From Polynucleobacter sp. JS-Mosq-20-D10 (lineage in GTDB: Bacteria; Pseudomonadota; Gammaproteobacteria; Burkholderiales; Burkholderiaceae), in assembly GCF_018687755.1 (NCBI RefSeq), contig NZ_CP061305.1, positions 1,983,099 through 2,047,098 on the forward strand: a DNA stretch of 64,000 nt, in the 5' to 3' direction. This document shows, piece by piece, positions 1-9,050 of this stretch. The position numbers were made by a program, and so were the translations under genes. Positions within the stretch are counted from its first letter, which is position 1. Each line of letters opens with the position of its first letter. The notes beneath the pieces were generated by a model. It saw nothing but the letters and a program-made list of their open reading frames with translations, did no database searches and was not told the origin of the DNA.

Positions 1-196
1 TAGTCATATGCAATGAGCCGGTGATGCGCGCACCACGTAATGGCTGCTGGGCTGCGAACTCATCGCGAATTGCAATCAAGCCTGGCATTTCAGTTTCAGC
101 AATAGCAATTTCTTTACGGCCAAAGTCAGCCAAAGAAATATCAGCAATAGCGCAACGGGTTGCTACAAAGTTATTTAAATCGGAAACGGTACTCAT
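1..196 (-). CDS. ahcY: Adenosylhomocysteinase, N-terminal part (cut by window edge)
   Basis: Only the first 65 codons are present; the gene runs off the left edge. The minus-strand reading starts MSTVSDLNNFVATRCAIADI and continues through a stretch ending in ARITGSLHMT, the typical N-terminus of S-adenosylhomocysteine hydrolases. The enzyme splits SAH into adenosine and homocysteine in the cytosol, removing the inhibitory product of methyl transfer. It lies downstream of metK on the same strand, with a candidate SAH riboswitch between them. The start is the ATG at 194-196. Confidence 0.9.
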   Translation of the reverse strand, partial: MSTVSDLNNFVATRCAIADISLADFGRKEIAIAETEMPGLIAIRDEFAAQQPLRGARITGSLHMT

Positions 197-261
197 GAAT
201 GCTCCAGCTAAATACGATCCAATGCTGGAGTAGAAACTCGCTAGCCATTGAATCATGGGTT

Positions 262-370
262 AGCGAGCGCAGTTGCAATTAGCAAACTCTGGGATTACCT
301 AGGAGTTCACTCCCTTCAAGCCTGGGGAAATACTGGTTCTCAGTATTCCTTGCAACGCTCCTTGAAGGTA
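262..370 (-). promoter_or_regulatory. SAH riboswitch upstream of ahcY
   Basis: Read on the minus strand, CCTTCAAG pairs with CTTGAAGG (P1). The 5' arm is followed by GAGCGTTGCAA and the 3' arm is preceded by CCCAGG. A distal GCGCTC pairs back to GAGCG as the pseudoknot. This is the order of conserved blocks in the SAH aptamer known from Ralstonia and other betaproteobacteria (GAGCGCUGC, CCCAGGCU, GGCGCUC). It ends about 65 nt before the ahcY start. Family knowledge: SAH binding turns expression on. Confidence 0.85.
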
Positions 371-448
371 TGGCGAAATTGTAATCAATTTCGCCATATT
401 TCGCCTCAATACAAGTACATACTGCAAATTTACTACTTGGAAAGCAGA

Positions 449-1615
449 TTACAAGCCAGCAGCCGCACGTAATGCAGGCGCCTTATCGCACTGTTCCCAA
501 GTAAATTCTGGCTCTTCACGACCAAAGTGACCATAAGCAGCAGTCTTGCGATAAATCGGACGCAAGAGGTTCAACATCTTGACGATGCCTTTTGGACGTA
601 GGTCAAAATGCTCCGATACCAGTTGCGCAATCTTCTCGTCAGAGATCTTGCCAGTGCCAAAGGTGCTGACCATCACGGAAGTTGGCTTCGCCACACCAAT
701 CGCGTAAGAGATCTGAATCAAGCACTTGCTTGCTAAACCTGCGGCAACCACATTCTTTGCCACATAACGACCAGCATAGGCAGCAGAACGGTCAACCTTG
801 GAAGGATCTTTACCAGAGAATGCGCCGCCACCGTGAGGAGCCGCACCACCGTAGGTATCCACAATGATCTTACGACCAGTCAGGCCACAATCGCCTTGCG
901 GACCACCGATAACAAATCGACCTGTTGGATTCACCAAGAAATTGATGGCGCCTTTGATCAAATGCTTTGGCAATACGGGCTTGATGATTTCTTCGATCAC
1001 TGCTTCGCGTAATTTCTCGAGAGAAATATCTTCATCATGTTGTGTAGAGAGAACCACGGTATCGATTGAGTCAGGCTTGCCATCCACATAACGCAAGGTC
1101 ACTTGAGACTTTGCATCTGGACGCAACCAGTTCAAACGGCCATCACGGCGTAATTGAGATTGGCGCTCTACCAAACGGTGCGACAAATGAATCGGTAAAG
1201 GCATGAGCTCTGTAGTTTCATCGCAGGCATAACCGAACATCAAGCCTTGGTCACCAGCGCCTTGGTCTAGACCATCGTCATGCGCCTTATCTACGCCCTG
1301 AGCGATGTCAGGGCTTTGTTTGTCATAAGCAACCAATACGGCACAACCTTTGTAATCGATGCCGTAGTCAGTGTTGTCGTAACCAATTTCACGCAAAGTA
1401 TTACGAGCAACTTGGATGTAATCCACATTGGCGTTTGTGGTGATTTCACCAGCCAAAACTACTAGTCCGGTGTTACACAGAGTTTCCGCAGCAACACGCG
1501 CAGTCGGGTCCTGAGCCAGGATCGAATCCAAGATGGCATCAGAGATTTGGTCTGCTACTTTATCGGGATGACCTTCAGAAACGGATTCTGAGGTAAAGAA
1601 GTAATCATTCGCCAT
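449..1615 (-). CDS. metK: S-adenosylmethionine synthetase
   Basis: 388 residues, the usual length. It makes SAM from ATP and methionine. The N-terminus is MANDYFFTSESVSEGHPDK, with the GHPDK motif near residue 15, and the GAGDQGLMFGY segment lies near residue 120. A late GGGAFSGKDPSKVDRSAAY stretch is the phosphate-binding loop of the family. The ATG at 1613-1615 is the conventional start. It is transcribed toward ahcY; the two genes cover two consecutive steps of the methionine cycle and each is preceded by its own candidate riboswitch. Confidence 0.97.
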   Translation of the reverse strand: MANDYFFTSESVSEGHPDKVADQISDAILDSILAQDPTARVAAETLCNTGLVVLAGEITTNANVDYIQVARNTLREIGYDNTDYGIDYKGCAVLVAYDKQSPDIAQGVDKAHDDGLDQGAGDQGLMFGYACDETTELMPLPIHLSHRLVERQSQLRRDGRLNWLRPDAKSQVTLRYVDGKPDSIDTVVLSTQHDEDISLEKLREAVIEEIIKPVLPKHLIKGAINFLVNPTGRFVIGGPQGDCGLTGRKIIVDTYGGAAPHGGGAFSGKDPSKVDRSAAYAGRYVAKNVVAAGLASKCLIQISYAIGVAKPTSVMVSTFGTGKISDEKIAQLVSEHFDLRPKGIVKMLNLLRPIYRKTAAYGHFGREEPEFTWEQCDKAPALRAAAGL

Positions 1616-1678
1616 TGCATATTCCTTTAAAAATTAACACGATCTGTGGGACAACTCGACGTGCCAGGAACTACAACG

Positions 1679-1735
1679 GCGACGCTTTAGCAGTATTTAT
1701 GAATCGCCCTGCAAGTTGCCTTAACTCAGCGATGA
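1679..1735 (-). promoter_or_regulatory. Candidate SAM-II riboswitch upstream of metK
   Basis: The minus strand reads ATCGC, TGAGTTAAGG, CAACTTGCAGG, GCGAT, then TCATAAATAC and TGCTAAAGCG. ATCGC/GCGAT forms a 5-bp P1. The spaced blocks TGA-TTAA, TTGCA, ATAAAT and GCTAAA follow the order and spacing of the SAM-II (SAM-alpha) pseudoknot aptamer. The element ends about 63 nt before the metK start. SAM-II normally represses when SAM is bound. The match is by eye, with no covariance score. Confidence 0.72.
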
Positions 1736-1818
1736 ATACATTCTATCCGAAAAACGCCTTATTCATCAAGCATCACCAGAAATTTGGCCCTAGCGTCGGC
1801 ATTGAATATCATTAGAGG

Positions 1819-2679
1819 GTGCGCAAACTCCTTCTCAAGCTAACCCTCGCTGCAATAGCGGTATTGCCCTTATTCCTAGTTCAAGTGATCGGGGCTGCCT
1901 TGGGGATATTGGCTTATGTAGGATCCAAGCAATATCGATCACTTTTTCGTTCCCAATATGAAGCTGTTATTAAAAGCCATCATTTACCACAGCAAATCTG
2001 GTGTGCAGCAGCAGCCTCAGGGCAACTCTTCTCAGACAGCCTATGGATTTGGCGAAATTCCAAAAAGGCGCTGTCCCTGGTTGAAATACAAAACTGGGAT
2101 CTAGTTGAGGCAGCCATCAATGAAGGTCATGGCCTAGTCATTCTCACACCGCATCTGGGTGGCTTTGAAATCATTCCCAGAGTATTGGCCCAACACTTTC
2201 CAGCGACCATTCTCTATCGTCCATCGCGCCAAGAATGGCTCAACGAAGTGGTTGAAGAGGGTCGCGCCTATCCCAATATGCATTTCGTGCCAACCAATCT
2301 GAACGGCGTTCGTCAAATGACACGGGCACTGACACGTGGGGAAGCCATTGGCATTCTTCCAGATCAAGTTCCGAGTGGCGGTGAAGGTGTATGGGTACCC
2401 TTCTTTGGGCGCTTAGCTTATACAACTCCGCTGCCAGCACGCTTAGCGAACCGTAACAACACACCGGTTGTCATGTTTACCGCTAAACGCAAAGGGCTGG
2501 GTAAAGGCTGGCTGATGCAAGCCAAGAGATTAGAGCCGCTTTCTGAGGATTCCACCCTAGCAGCGGCAGAACTCAACCTTGCTATTGAGAATGCAATCCT
2601 TGTTGCACCCAATCAATTCATCTGGGCCTATAACCGCTACAAACATCCAAGCGGAGCAGATTTACCACCAAGTAATTAG
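1819..2679 (+). CDS. Lysophospholipid/lipid A acyltransferase (LpxL/HtrB family)
   Basis: 286 residues. An N-terminal membrane segment covers about residues 5-33. The HX4E catalytic box HLGGFE is at residues 112-117, followed by a YRP-type acceptor motif (LYRPSRQEWL) and the G-I-L-P-D-Q block near residue 185. Such proteins transfer secondary acyl chains from acyl-ACP to the lipid A precursor at the inner membrane. The start is GTG at 1819, preceded by AGAGG. A second family member follows after 24 nt, so the two form an operon. Which acyl position it modifies cannot be read from the sequence. Confidence 0.88.
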   Translation: MRKLLLKLTLAAIAVLPLFLVQVIGAALGILAYVGSKQYRSLFRSQYEAVIKSHHLPQQIWCAAAASGQLFSDSLWIWRNSKKALSLVEIQNWDLVEAAINEGHGLVILTPHLGGFEIIPRVLAQHFPATILYRPSRQEWLNEVVEEGRAYPNMHFVPTNLNGVRQMTRALTRGEAIGILPDQVPSGGEGVWVPFFGRLAYTTPLPARLANRNNTPVVMFTAKRKGLGKGWLMQAKRLEPLSEDSTLAAAELNLAIENAILVAPNQFIWAYNRYKHPSGADLPPSN

Positions 2680-2703
2680 TTAATAAATTTATAATTAATT
2701 ATC

Positions 2704-3603
2704 ATGATCTGGTTACAAAATGTTTTCAATTTTCTAGCACTGAGCTTACTGCGCCTATTTGCATTTTTACCCTATAGCCTCACCATTCAGACTGGCTACG
2801 GTCTCGGCTGGTTAGCAGCTCACATACCTAATGAGCGTGCCAAGGTTGTTAAAACTAATTTACACCTGTGCTTTCCCAATCTAAGCGAAGATGAAATTGA
2901 TTCACTAGCGCTAGAGCACTGGAAATTATTTGGGCGTAGCGTAATTGAAAGAAGTCGTATCTGGCTTGGTAGTGAAAAGCAGATTACCGACATCGTCACC
3001 ATCAACTCCGAGATTACGCTGGGCGATCGTAAGCCACGGCTCTTAATTAATCCGCACTTTATTGGACTTGAAGGTGGCTTTATGGCCCTCTCTGTTTTGG
3101 CAAGTGCGCATGACTGGCCTCGCGGAGCCGGCCTCTATCAAAATATGAAGAACCCCTTCTTTAATCAAAAAATGATTGGATGGAGAAATCGTTTCGGAGG
3201 GAAATCCATTGAGAGGCAAAGTCGCTTACGTGATTTGATTCGTGAAATTCAAACGGGTAACTTTATTTTTATTGCACCTGATATTGATCTCGATCCACGC
3301 GACTCTGTTTTTGTACCTTTTTTTGGAATCCAAACGAATACGATCACCTCAGTCTCGCGTTTAGCCAGGCTCAGCGGTGCGGAAGTCTGCCTTATGACCA
3401 CCACTTTGAATCCGGATCGCAAAGCTTATACCTGCAATATTAGCGCACCCCTTCCCAACTTCCCAACGGATGATGTGGAGGCAGATACTGCACGCCTGAA
3501 CAAATACATCGAAGACCTTGTTCGAGAAAGGCCGGCAGAGTACTATTGGGTACATAAACGCTTCAAGCATCGGCCGCCTGGTGAGCCTAGCATCTATAAC
3601 TAA
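2704..3603 (+). CDS. Lipid A biosynthesis acyltransferase (LpxL family)
   Basis: 299 residues with an N-terminal hydrophobic anchor (about residues 5-25). The HX4E box is HFIGLEGG, and an APDIDLDPRDSVFVPFFG block corresponds to the family's conserved D-Q/D-P region. The ending YYWVHKRFKHRPPGE is also typical. It resembles the third copy at 25882-26769 much more than the first copy at 1819, so the latter two look like paralogues. It sits 11 nt upstream of dapF and is probably co-transcribed with it. Confidence 0.9.
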   Translation: MIWLQNVFNFLALSLLRLFAFLPYSLTIQTGYGLGWLAAHIPNERAKVVKTNLHLCFPNLSEDEIDSLALEHWKLFGRSVIERSRIWLGSEKQITDIVTINSEITLGDRKPRLLINPHFIGLEGGFMALSVLASAHDWPRGAGLYQNMKNPFFNQKMIGWRNRFGGKSIERQSRLRDLIREIQTGNFIFIAPDIDLDPRDSVFVPFFGIQTNTITSVSRLARLSGAEVCLMTTTLNPDRKAYTCNISAPLPNFPTDDVEADTARLNKYIEDLVRERPAEYYWVHKRFKHRPPGEPSIYN

Positions 3604-3614
3604 TTGGAATTCTT

Positions 3615-4517
3615 TTGAGCACGAATTTAAACAAGTCCGAACGCACACTACGTTTCACTAAAATGCATGGTGCTGGCAATGATTTCATTGTGCTCAATGG
3701 CATCGATCAAGATCTCAGCAGTGTCACGCGCGTGCAATGGCAAAAATTAGCCCATCGTCAGCTTGGTATTGGCGCTGATCAAATATTGCTCGTTGAAAAA
3801 GCCACGCGCCCTGATGCTGATTTTCGTTATCGCATCTTTAATGCAGATGGCGGCGAGGTTGAGCAATGCGGTAATGGCTCACGTTGCTTTGTACGCTATG
3901 TACTCGACCAAGGCCTATCCACGAAGAATCCCTTGCGCGTTGAAGTAGCGCATACCGTACTCACACTCAGTTCTCATGATGATGGTCGGGTAGAAGTAGA
4001 TATGGGTGCGCCAATTTTTGAGCATGAAAAAATTCCATTTGATGCGAGTGGCTTAGCTAGCAAGCAAGAGTTTCATGAAATGCTCTATGCGCTACCTATT
4101 AAAACCCCTGCTGCACACGATAGTTGGATCGGCGTAGTCTCGATGGGCAATCCTCATGCAGTGCAAGTGGTGGGCGATGTCGATAGTGCACCCGTTCTTG
4201 AAGAAGGCCCATCAATCGAAAAAGATGCGGTATTCCCAAAAAGAGTCAATGCGGGTTACATGCAAATTCTGAATCGAAATGAAATCAAGTTGCGTGTATT
4301 TGAGCGTGGCGCTGGCGAGACTTTAGCTTGTGGAACAGGTGCATGTGCTGCCGTAGTCTCAGGCATTCGTCGTGGCTTGCTCGCCTCCCCGGTGAAGGTG
4401 CGTACCCGTGGTGGCGATTTACAAATTGCCTGGGGTGGCATGATCAATGAAGTAGCGCAGCCCGTCATCATGACGGGTCCAGCAATGACCGTGTTCGAAG
4501 GCGAAGTAAAAATCTAA
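3615..4517 (+). CDS. dapF: Diaminopimelate epimerase
   Basis: 300 residues. It interconverts LL- and meso-diaminopimelate for lysine and peptidoglycan synthesis. It shows the start motif FTKMHGAGNDFI, the first catalytic cysteine in EQCGNGSRC and the second in ETLACGTGACAA. The chosen start is TTG at 3615 because the conserved LRFTKMHGAGNDF region begins upstream of the first ATG (3663). Starting at that ATG would remove the first beta strand. Two lipid A acyltransferase genes precede it on the same strand, making an envelope-related operon. Confidence 0.95.
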   Translation: MSTNLNKSERTLRFTKMHGAGNDFIVLNGIDQDLSSVTRVQWQKLAHRQLGIGADQILLVEKATRPDADFRYRIFNADGGEVEQCGNGSRCFVRYVLDQGLSTKNPLRVEVAHTVLTLSSHDDGRVEVDMGAPIFEHEKIPFDASGLASKQEFHEMLYALPIKTPAAHDSWIGVVSMGNPHAVQVVGDVDSAPVLEEGPSIEKDAVFPKRVNAGYMQILNRNEIKLRVFERGAGETLACGTGACAAVVSGIRRGLLASPVKVRTRGGDLQIAWGGMINEVAQPVIMTGPAMTVFEGEVKI

Positions 4518-4553
4518 TAGCGGAACTATGCAGCCCCTGAAACACCTATTTAA

Positions 4554-5222
4554 TTAAACACCGTACTTCTCGCGATAAGCTTTCACCGCTGGCAGGTAAC
4601 TTGTTAACTCCGCGTTGCTAGAGGCGGTTAAGAAAGCCATCAAGTCTGCCAAGTTGGCAATTGCTACCACCGGCAAGCCAAATTCTTGCTCCACCGCCTG
4701 GACTGCTGACATGCCTCCAATGTCAGTGGCAGTCCCTGACTTTTCCATGCGATCCAAGGCAATTAACACTGCTGTCGGCTCTGCACCTGCTTCACGAATG
4801 AGTTTCACAGACTCTCGAACAGACGTACCGGCAGAAATCACATCATCAATGATGACTACCTTACCCTTTACTGGGGCGCCCACTAATGAACCGCCCTCGC
4901 CATGGTCTTTTGCCTCTTTGCGGTTATAGGCATAAGGCACATTGCGACCCGTATCAGCTAAGGCGATCACAGTAGCAGCGGCCAATGTAATGCCTTTGTA
5001 GGCAGGTCCATAGAGCATGTCGTACTCGAGGCCAGACTCTTGCAAAGCCTTGGCGTAATAGCGGCCCAGCGCACTTAGACGGGCGCCATCATTAAATCCG
5101 CCCGCATTAAAGAAATAAGGGGAAAGGCGACCAGCTTTAGTTTTAAACTCCCCAAATGACAAAACATTTGCCTCCAGGGCAAATTGAATAAAGTTATCTT
5201 GATTAGAATTTTTTGAGCTCAT
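4554..5222 (-). CDS. pyrE: Orotate phosphoribosyltransferase
   Basis: 222 residues. It joins orotate and PRPP to give orotidine monophosphate in pyrimidine synthesis. The PRPP-binding signature VVIIDDVISAGTS is at about residues 122-134, and the YFFNAGGFNDG and YAYNRKEAKDHGEGG loops are the usual catalytic regions. It is convergent with dapF and divergent from the exonuclease gene 8 nt away, so the two divergent start regions are very tightly packed. Confidence 0.96.
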   Translation of the reverse strand: MSSKNSNQDNFIQFALEANVLSFGEFKTKAGRLSPYFFNAGGFNDGARLSALGRYYAKALQESGLEYDMLYGPAYKGITLAAATVIALADTGRNVPYAYNRKEAKDHGEGGSLVGAPVKGKVVIIDDVISAGTSVRESVKLIREAGAEPTAVLIALDRMEKSGTATDIGGMSAVQAVEQEFGLPVVAIANLADLMAFLTASSNAELTSYLPAVKAYREKYGV

Positions 5223-5230
5223 AGGCCTAT

Positions 5231-6013
5231 ATGTTACGCATCATTTCTGCCAACCTCAACGGCATCCGCTCGGCGGTCAAAAAAGGCTTTATACCCTGGG
5301 CTGTAAGACAAAAGGCGGACTTTGTCTGCATGCAGGAGTTAAAAGCTCAGCAGGATGATCTGGAAGATTCCATCCTCAATCCAGATGGACTACACGGATT
5401 CTTTCATCATGCCGAGAAAAAGGGCTATAGCGGTTGTGGCATCTATACCCCACATAAGCCCGATAAGGTGCTCTATGGCTATGGCAATGTAGAGTTTGAT
5501 GCTGAGGGTCGCTATGTCGAAGCTCGGTTCAAAAAGCTTTCAGTAATCTCGGTATACATGCCCTCAGGCTCAAGCTCGCCAGAAAGGCAGGAGGCTAAGT
5601 ATCGCTATCTGGATTCTTTCTTGCCGCATCTAGTAGAACTCAAGAAATCGGGGCGTGAGATTGTGCTGTGCGGGGATGTCAATATTGCCCACAATGAGAT
5701 TGATCTCAAGAACTGGAAAGGCAATCTCAAGAACTCTGGATTTTTGCCTGAAGAGCGCGCTTGGCTAACAAACCTGTTTAGCAAAGTTGGTTATGTAGAT
5801 GTCTATAGAAAACTAGAGCCCGAGACTACTGATACCTGCTACACCTGGTGGAGTAATCGTGGTCAAGCCTATGCAAAGAATGTAGGCTGGCGTATCGACT
5901 ATCACATCACCACCCCAGGAATAGCGGCAAGCGCTAAAAATACTGCCGTGTATAAAGATGAGCGCTTTTCAGATCACGCACCACTGACAGTAGATTACGA
6001 CTGGTCTATTTAG
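5231..6013 (+). CDS. xth: Exodeoxyribonuclease III / AP endonuclease family
   Basis: 260 residues. This is an exonuclease-endonuclease-phosphatase fold enzyme of base excision repair that cuts DNA at abasic sites and trims 3' ends. Visible motifs are NLNGIRSA at the N-terminus, the metal ligand in CMQELKAQ (E36), CGDVNIAH, and the terminal SDHAPLTVDY with the catalytic Asp-His pair near 248-249. It overlaps the end of the convergent permease gene by 8 nt. It could be labelled xthA or exoA; the family is certain, the paralogue name is not. Confidence 0.93.
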   Translation: MLRIISANLNGIRSAVKKGFIPWAVRQKADFVCMQELKAQQDDLEDSILNPDGLHGFFHHAEKKGYSGCGIYTPHKPDKVLYGYGNVEFDAEGRYVEARFKKLSVISVYMPSGSSSPERQEAKYRYLDSFLPHLVELKKSGREIVLCGDVNIAHNEIDLKNWKGNLKNSGFLPEERAWLTNLFSKVGYVDVYRKLEPETTDTCYTWWSNRGQAYAKNVGWRIDYHITTPGIAASAKNTAVYKDERFSDHAPLTVDYDWSI

Positions 6014-7340
6014 CGATCTGTGAATCGTGCTTTTTAAATTCAACGACTTTGAAATGAATAGTGAGCCAAATCAGAATTAAGACTGGCGCACCAATAATCG
6101 CAGTGCTGATAAAAAAGCTTGGGTAGCCAAAGTGATTTACAAAGACGCCGGAGAATCCAGCCAACCACTTTGGCAATAAGAGCATCATCGAACTAAACAA
6201 GGCGTACTGCGTTGCGGAGTACTGAATATTCGTTAGTGCTGACAAGAAGGCAATGAAAGCGGCTGTGGCAATTCCAGAACTCAGATTGTCAGCAGAGATG
6301 ACCCAGATCAAGCCATGCAAGTCATGGCCCTGAGTGGCAAGCCAAGCAAATAACACGTTGCTGACAGCCGATAAAATCGCACCTAGAAATAAAATCCGCA
6401 TCACCCCAAAACGCAATGTCAGCACTCCACCAACGAAGGCGCCGACTAGTGTCATCACTACACCAAAGACCTTGCTCACTGCTGCCACCTCATCTTTGGT
6501 GTAACCCATGTCCACATAAAACGGGTTGGCCATAATTCCCATCACCACATCACTAATGCGATAGATAGCAATTAAAGACAAAATTAAAATAGCGTGCCAA
6601 CCATAACGCTTAATAAAGTCTGCAAATGGCTCAATCAAAGTTTGATTTAGCCATGCTTTTGCATTACGTGCTTTAGTAAGCTCAATGCGAACGGGCTCTT
6701 TACTAAACAAGGTAGTGGCCACGCCTACACCAATCGAGAGCGCCATACAAAGATAAGCAAATTGCCAGGCGGCCGGATCATAGCCAGCGACACCAGATTC
6801 AGCGCGAGCAGCTAACCAGAGAACGCCTGCACCTGACCAAATTAAAGCCAGTCGATAGCCTGTTTGATAAGTAGCCGCTAAAGCTGCTTGATGATCACTA
6901 TCTGCAGACTCAATCCGGAAGGCATCCAAAGCAATATCTTGCGTGGCAGAACCAAAGGCAACTAAGAGTGCGCACCATACAATCGGCGTAAGCTGTACTT
7001 TGGGATCTATGCTGGCCATGCCGACTAGGCCAATAATAATGAGTAGTTGCGCAAAAATTAGCCAGCTACGCCTTCTACCAAATAATCTTGAGAACAAGGG
7101 AATGGCAAGTCGATCTACTAAGGGAGCCCACATCCACTTAAACGCGTAAATCAAGCCAACCCAAGTGAGGTAACCAATCGTACTGCGATCAATGCCAGCT
7201 TCTCTTAGCCAAAAGCTCAGAGTTCCCAAAATAAGCAGTAGGGGTAGACCGGCGGAGAAGCCTAAGAAGAGCATTCGAAGACAAGGCCATTCGAGATAAA
7301 CCCGAAAATCTTTTAGCCAGGACTGAGCGCTACTAAGCAC
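6006..7340 (-). CDS. ampG: AmpG-like muropeptide MFS permease
   Basis: 444 residues with about 12-14 hydrophobic segments. The opening region LFLGFSAGLPLLLILGTLSFWL and the following helix (KWMWAPLVDRLAIP) resemble AmpG, which imports anhydromuropeptides from the periplasm for cell-wall recycling. The start is GTG at 7340, overlapping the end of metW by 8 nt. The next internal ATG would cut the first conserved segment. It shares an operon with metX-metW, apparently by position rather than function. A general MFS transporter is the alternative. Confidence 0.82.
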   Translation of the reverse strand: MLSSAQSWLKDFRVYLEWPCLRMLFLGFSAGLPLLLILGTLSFWLREAGIDRSTIGYLTWVGLIYAFKWMWAPLVDRLAIPLFSRLFGRRRSWLIFAQLLIIIGLVGMASIDPKVQLTPIVWCALLVAFGSATQDIALDAFRIESADSDHQAALAATYQTGYRLALIWSGAGVLWLAARAESGVAGYDPAAWQFAYLCMALSIGVGVATTLFSKEPVRIELTKARNAKAWLNQTLIEPFADFIKRYGWHAILILSLIAIYRISDVVMGIMANPFYVDMGYTKDEVAAVSKVFGVVMTLVGAFVGGVLTLRFGVMRILFLGAILSAVSNVLFAWLATQGHDLHGLIWVISADNLSSGIATAAFIAFLSALTNIQYSATQYALFSSMMLLLPKWLAGFSGVFVNHFGYPSFFISTAIIGAPVLILIWLTIHFKVVEFKKHDSQIAK

Positions 7341-7914
7341 GTCGAACGCGAAACAACGCTAGGCTTCCAAAAAGATTGGGCATCAAGGTAACTTGCCGCC
7401 CCTCATGCAAGATGCATTGATCCAGAATCTGCAGACCTAAGCTCGAGGCCAGCTTTTCAAAATCAGCAACAGTAAGAACGCGCACATTGGGTGTGTTGTA
7501 CCACTGGTAAGGCAGGCTTTTAGAAACTGGCATACGGCCAAAGCCAACGGCTAGACGGTGTGACCAATGGCCAAAGTTCGGGAAAGAAACAATCGATTCC
7601 TTGCCAACCCGAACCACTTCACGCAAAATCTTTTCAGTTTCGTGAATGGTTTGCAAGGTCTGAGATAGCACAACCGTGTCAAAGCTATTGTTTTCAAACA
7701 ATGCTAGGCCACCCTCTAAGTTTTGCTGAATCACATTCAAACTTTTTTGTACGCAAGAAAGTACACGCGCATCGTCAATTTCAACTCCGTAAGCATGAAC
7801 GGGTTTTTGCTTTTGCAGATACTCTAAGAAGCTGCCATCACCGCAACCGAGATCAAGCACTTCACTATTAGGCGAAATCCAGTTCGCTATTGCGGCAAAG
7901 TCTGCGCGCTTCAT
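7333..7914 (-). CDS. metW: Methionine biosynthesis protein MetW
   Basis: 193 residues. It has a class I methyltransferase fold with the SAM-binding loop VLDLGCGDGSFLEYLQ at about residues 19-34. The remainder (VLSQTLQTIHETEKILREVVRVG, SFPNFGHWSHR) is typical of MetW. MetW works with the MetX next door in homoserine acylation. The ATG start overlaps the metX stop by four bases, indicating translational coupling. Confidence 0.94.
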   Translation of the reverse strand: MKRADFAAIANWISPNSEVLDLGCGDGSFLEYLQKQKPVHAYGVEIDDARVLSCVQKSLNVIQQNLEGGLALFENNSFDTVVLSQTLQTIHETEKILREVVRVGKESIVSFPNFGHWSHRLAVGFGRMPVSKSLPYQWYNTPNVRVLTVADFEKLASSLGLQILDQCILHEGRQVTLMPNLFGSLALFRVRRA

Positions 7915-9050
7915 GATTTAGCCTCTAGCATTTGTTCGAAATAAGCACGAATTAGATTGTGATAGCGAGGATCATCTAACAAGAAAGCATCGTGCCCATG
8001 CGGGGCATCAATTTCTGCATAACTAACTTCACTCTTATTGCTCAGTAAAGACTCCACAATCTCACGACTGCGATTGGGCGGGAAGCGCCAATCAGTAGAA
8101 AAACTCACAACCAAAAACTTAGCTTGTACTTCAGCCAAGGAGCGATTCAAGCTACCTTCATAACGACGAGAAGGATCAAAATAATCCAGCGCTCTAGTAA
8201 TCAGCAAATACGTGTTGGCATCAAAGTAAGTAGAAAACTTATCACCTTGATGGCGTAAATAACTTTCAACCTCAAACTCAACATCAAAGCTAAAGCGATA
8301 GTCTTGGGATTCTCCATGGGGTCTTTGCAGCTCGCGCCCAAACTTTTCTGCCATGTCATCGTCAGATAAATAGGTGATATGCCCGACCATGCGAGCGATT
8401 TTTAGGCCGCGCTTTGGCACTACGCCATGCTCGTAGTAATTACCACCATGAAAATCTGGATCTGACAAAATCGCATTGCGTGCTACTTCATTAAATGCAA
8501 TGTTCTGTGCGCTCAGTTTTGGTGTCGAGGCAATCACCAAGCAATGGGCAAGGCGTTTTGGGAACTGAATGGACCAAGCCAATGCCTGCATGCCGCCCAA
8601 GCTTCCACCCATTACCGCAGCAAAACGACGAATGCCTAATTTATCTGCCAAGCGCGCCTGGGTATTTACCCAATCTTCAACCGTAATGACCGGGAAGTCT
8701 GCACCATAAGGCTTGCTGGTGGCAGGATTGATGCTCATGGGCCCAGTGGATCCAAAGCAAGAGCCTAAATTATTAACGCCAATCACAAAGAAGCGATTTG
8801 TATCTACCGGCTTGCCCGGTCCAATCATGTTATCCCACCAGCCGATATCTTTTGCATCGTCTGGATTGGGGCCAGCCACATGGTGTGATGCATTGAGTGC
8901 ATGACAAACCAGAACGGCATTACTTTTATCGGCATTGAGCTTGCCGTAAGTTTCAATAACTAAATCGTAGCTCGATAAAATGGCGCCACTTTGCAAAGGC
9001 AAGGGCTCGGCAAAATGAATGGTATTTCTAGAGAGATGTAGCTCGCTCAT
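7911..9050 (-). CDS. metX: Homoserine O-acyltransferase
   Basis: 379 residues of alpha/beta hydrolase fold. The nucleophile serine lies in VMGGSLGGMQAL and the catalytic His near the end in APHGHDAFLLDD. It acylates homoserine in the first committed step of methionine synthesis. Whether acetyl or succinyl is used cannot be told by eye; MetX paired with MetW is often a succinyltransferase (metXS). The gene overlaps slmA and metW by four bases on either side. Confidence 0.95.
   Translation of the reverse strand: MSELHLSRNTIHFAEPLPLQSGAILSSYDLVIETYGKLNADKSNAVLVCHALNASHHVAGPNPDDAKDIGWWDNMIGPGKPVDTNRFFVIGVNNLGSCFGSTGPMSINPATSKPYGADFPVITVEDWVNTQARLADKLGIRRFAAVMGGSLGGMQALAWSIQFPKRLAHCLVIASTPKLSAQNIAFNEVARNAILSDPDFHGGNYYEHGVVPKRGLKIARMVGHITYLSDDDMAEKFGRELQRPHGESQDYRFSFDVEFEVESYLRHQGDKFSTYFDANTYLLITRALDYFDPSRRYEGSLNRSLAEVQAKFLVVSFSTDWRFPPNRSREIVESLLSNKSEVSYAEIDAPHGHDAFLLDDPRYHNLIRAYFEQMLEAKS

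Noticed and set aside
682..1465. Several plus-strand reading frames of 60-75 codons antisense to metK
   Set aside because: They lie wholly inside metK on the opposite strand, have no ribosome sites and show no recognisable protein features.
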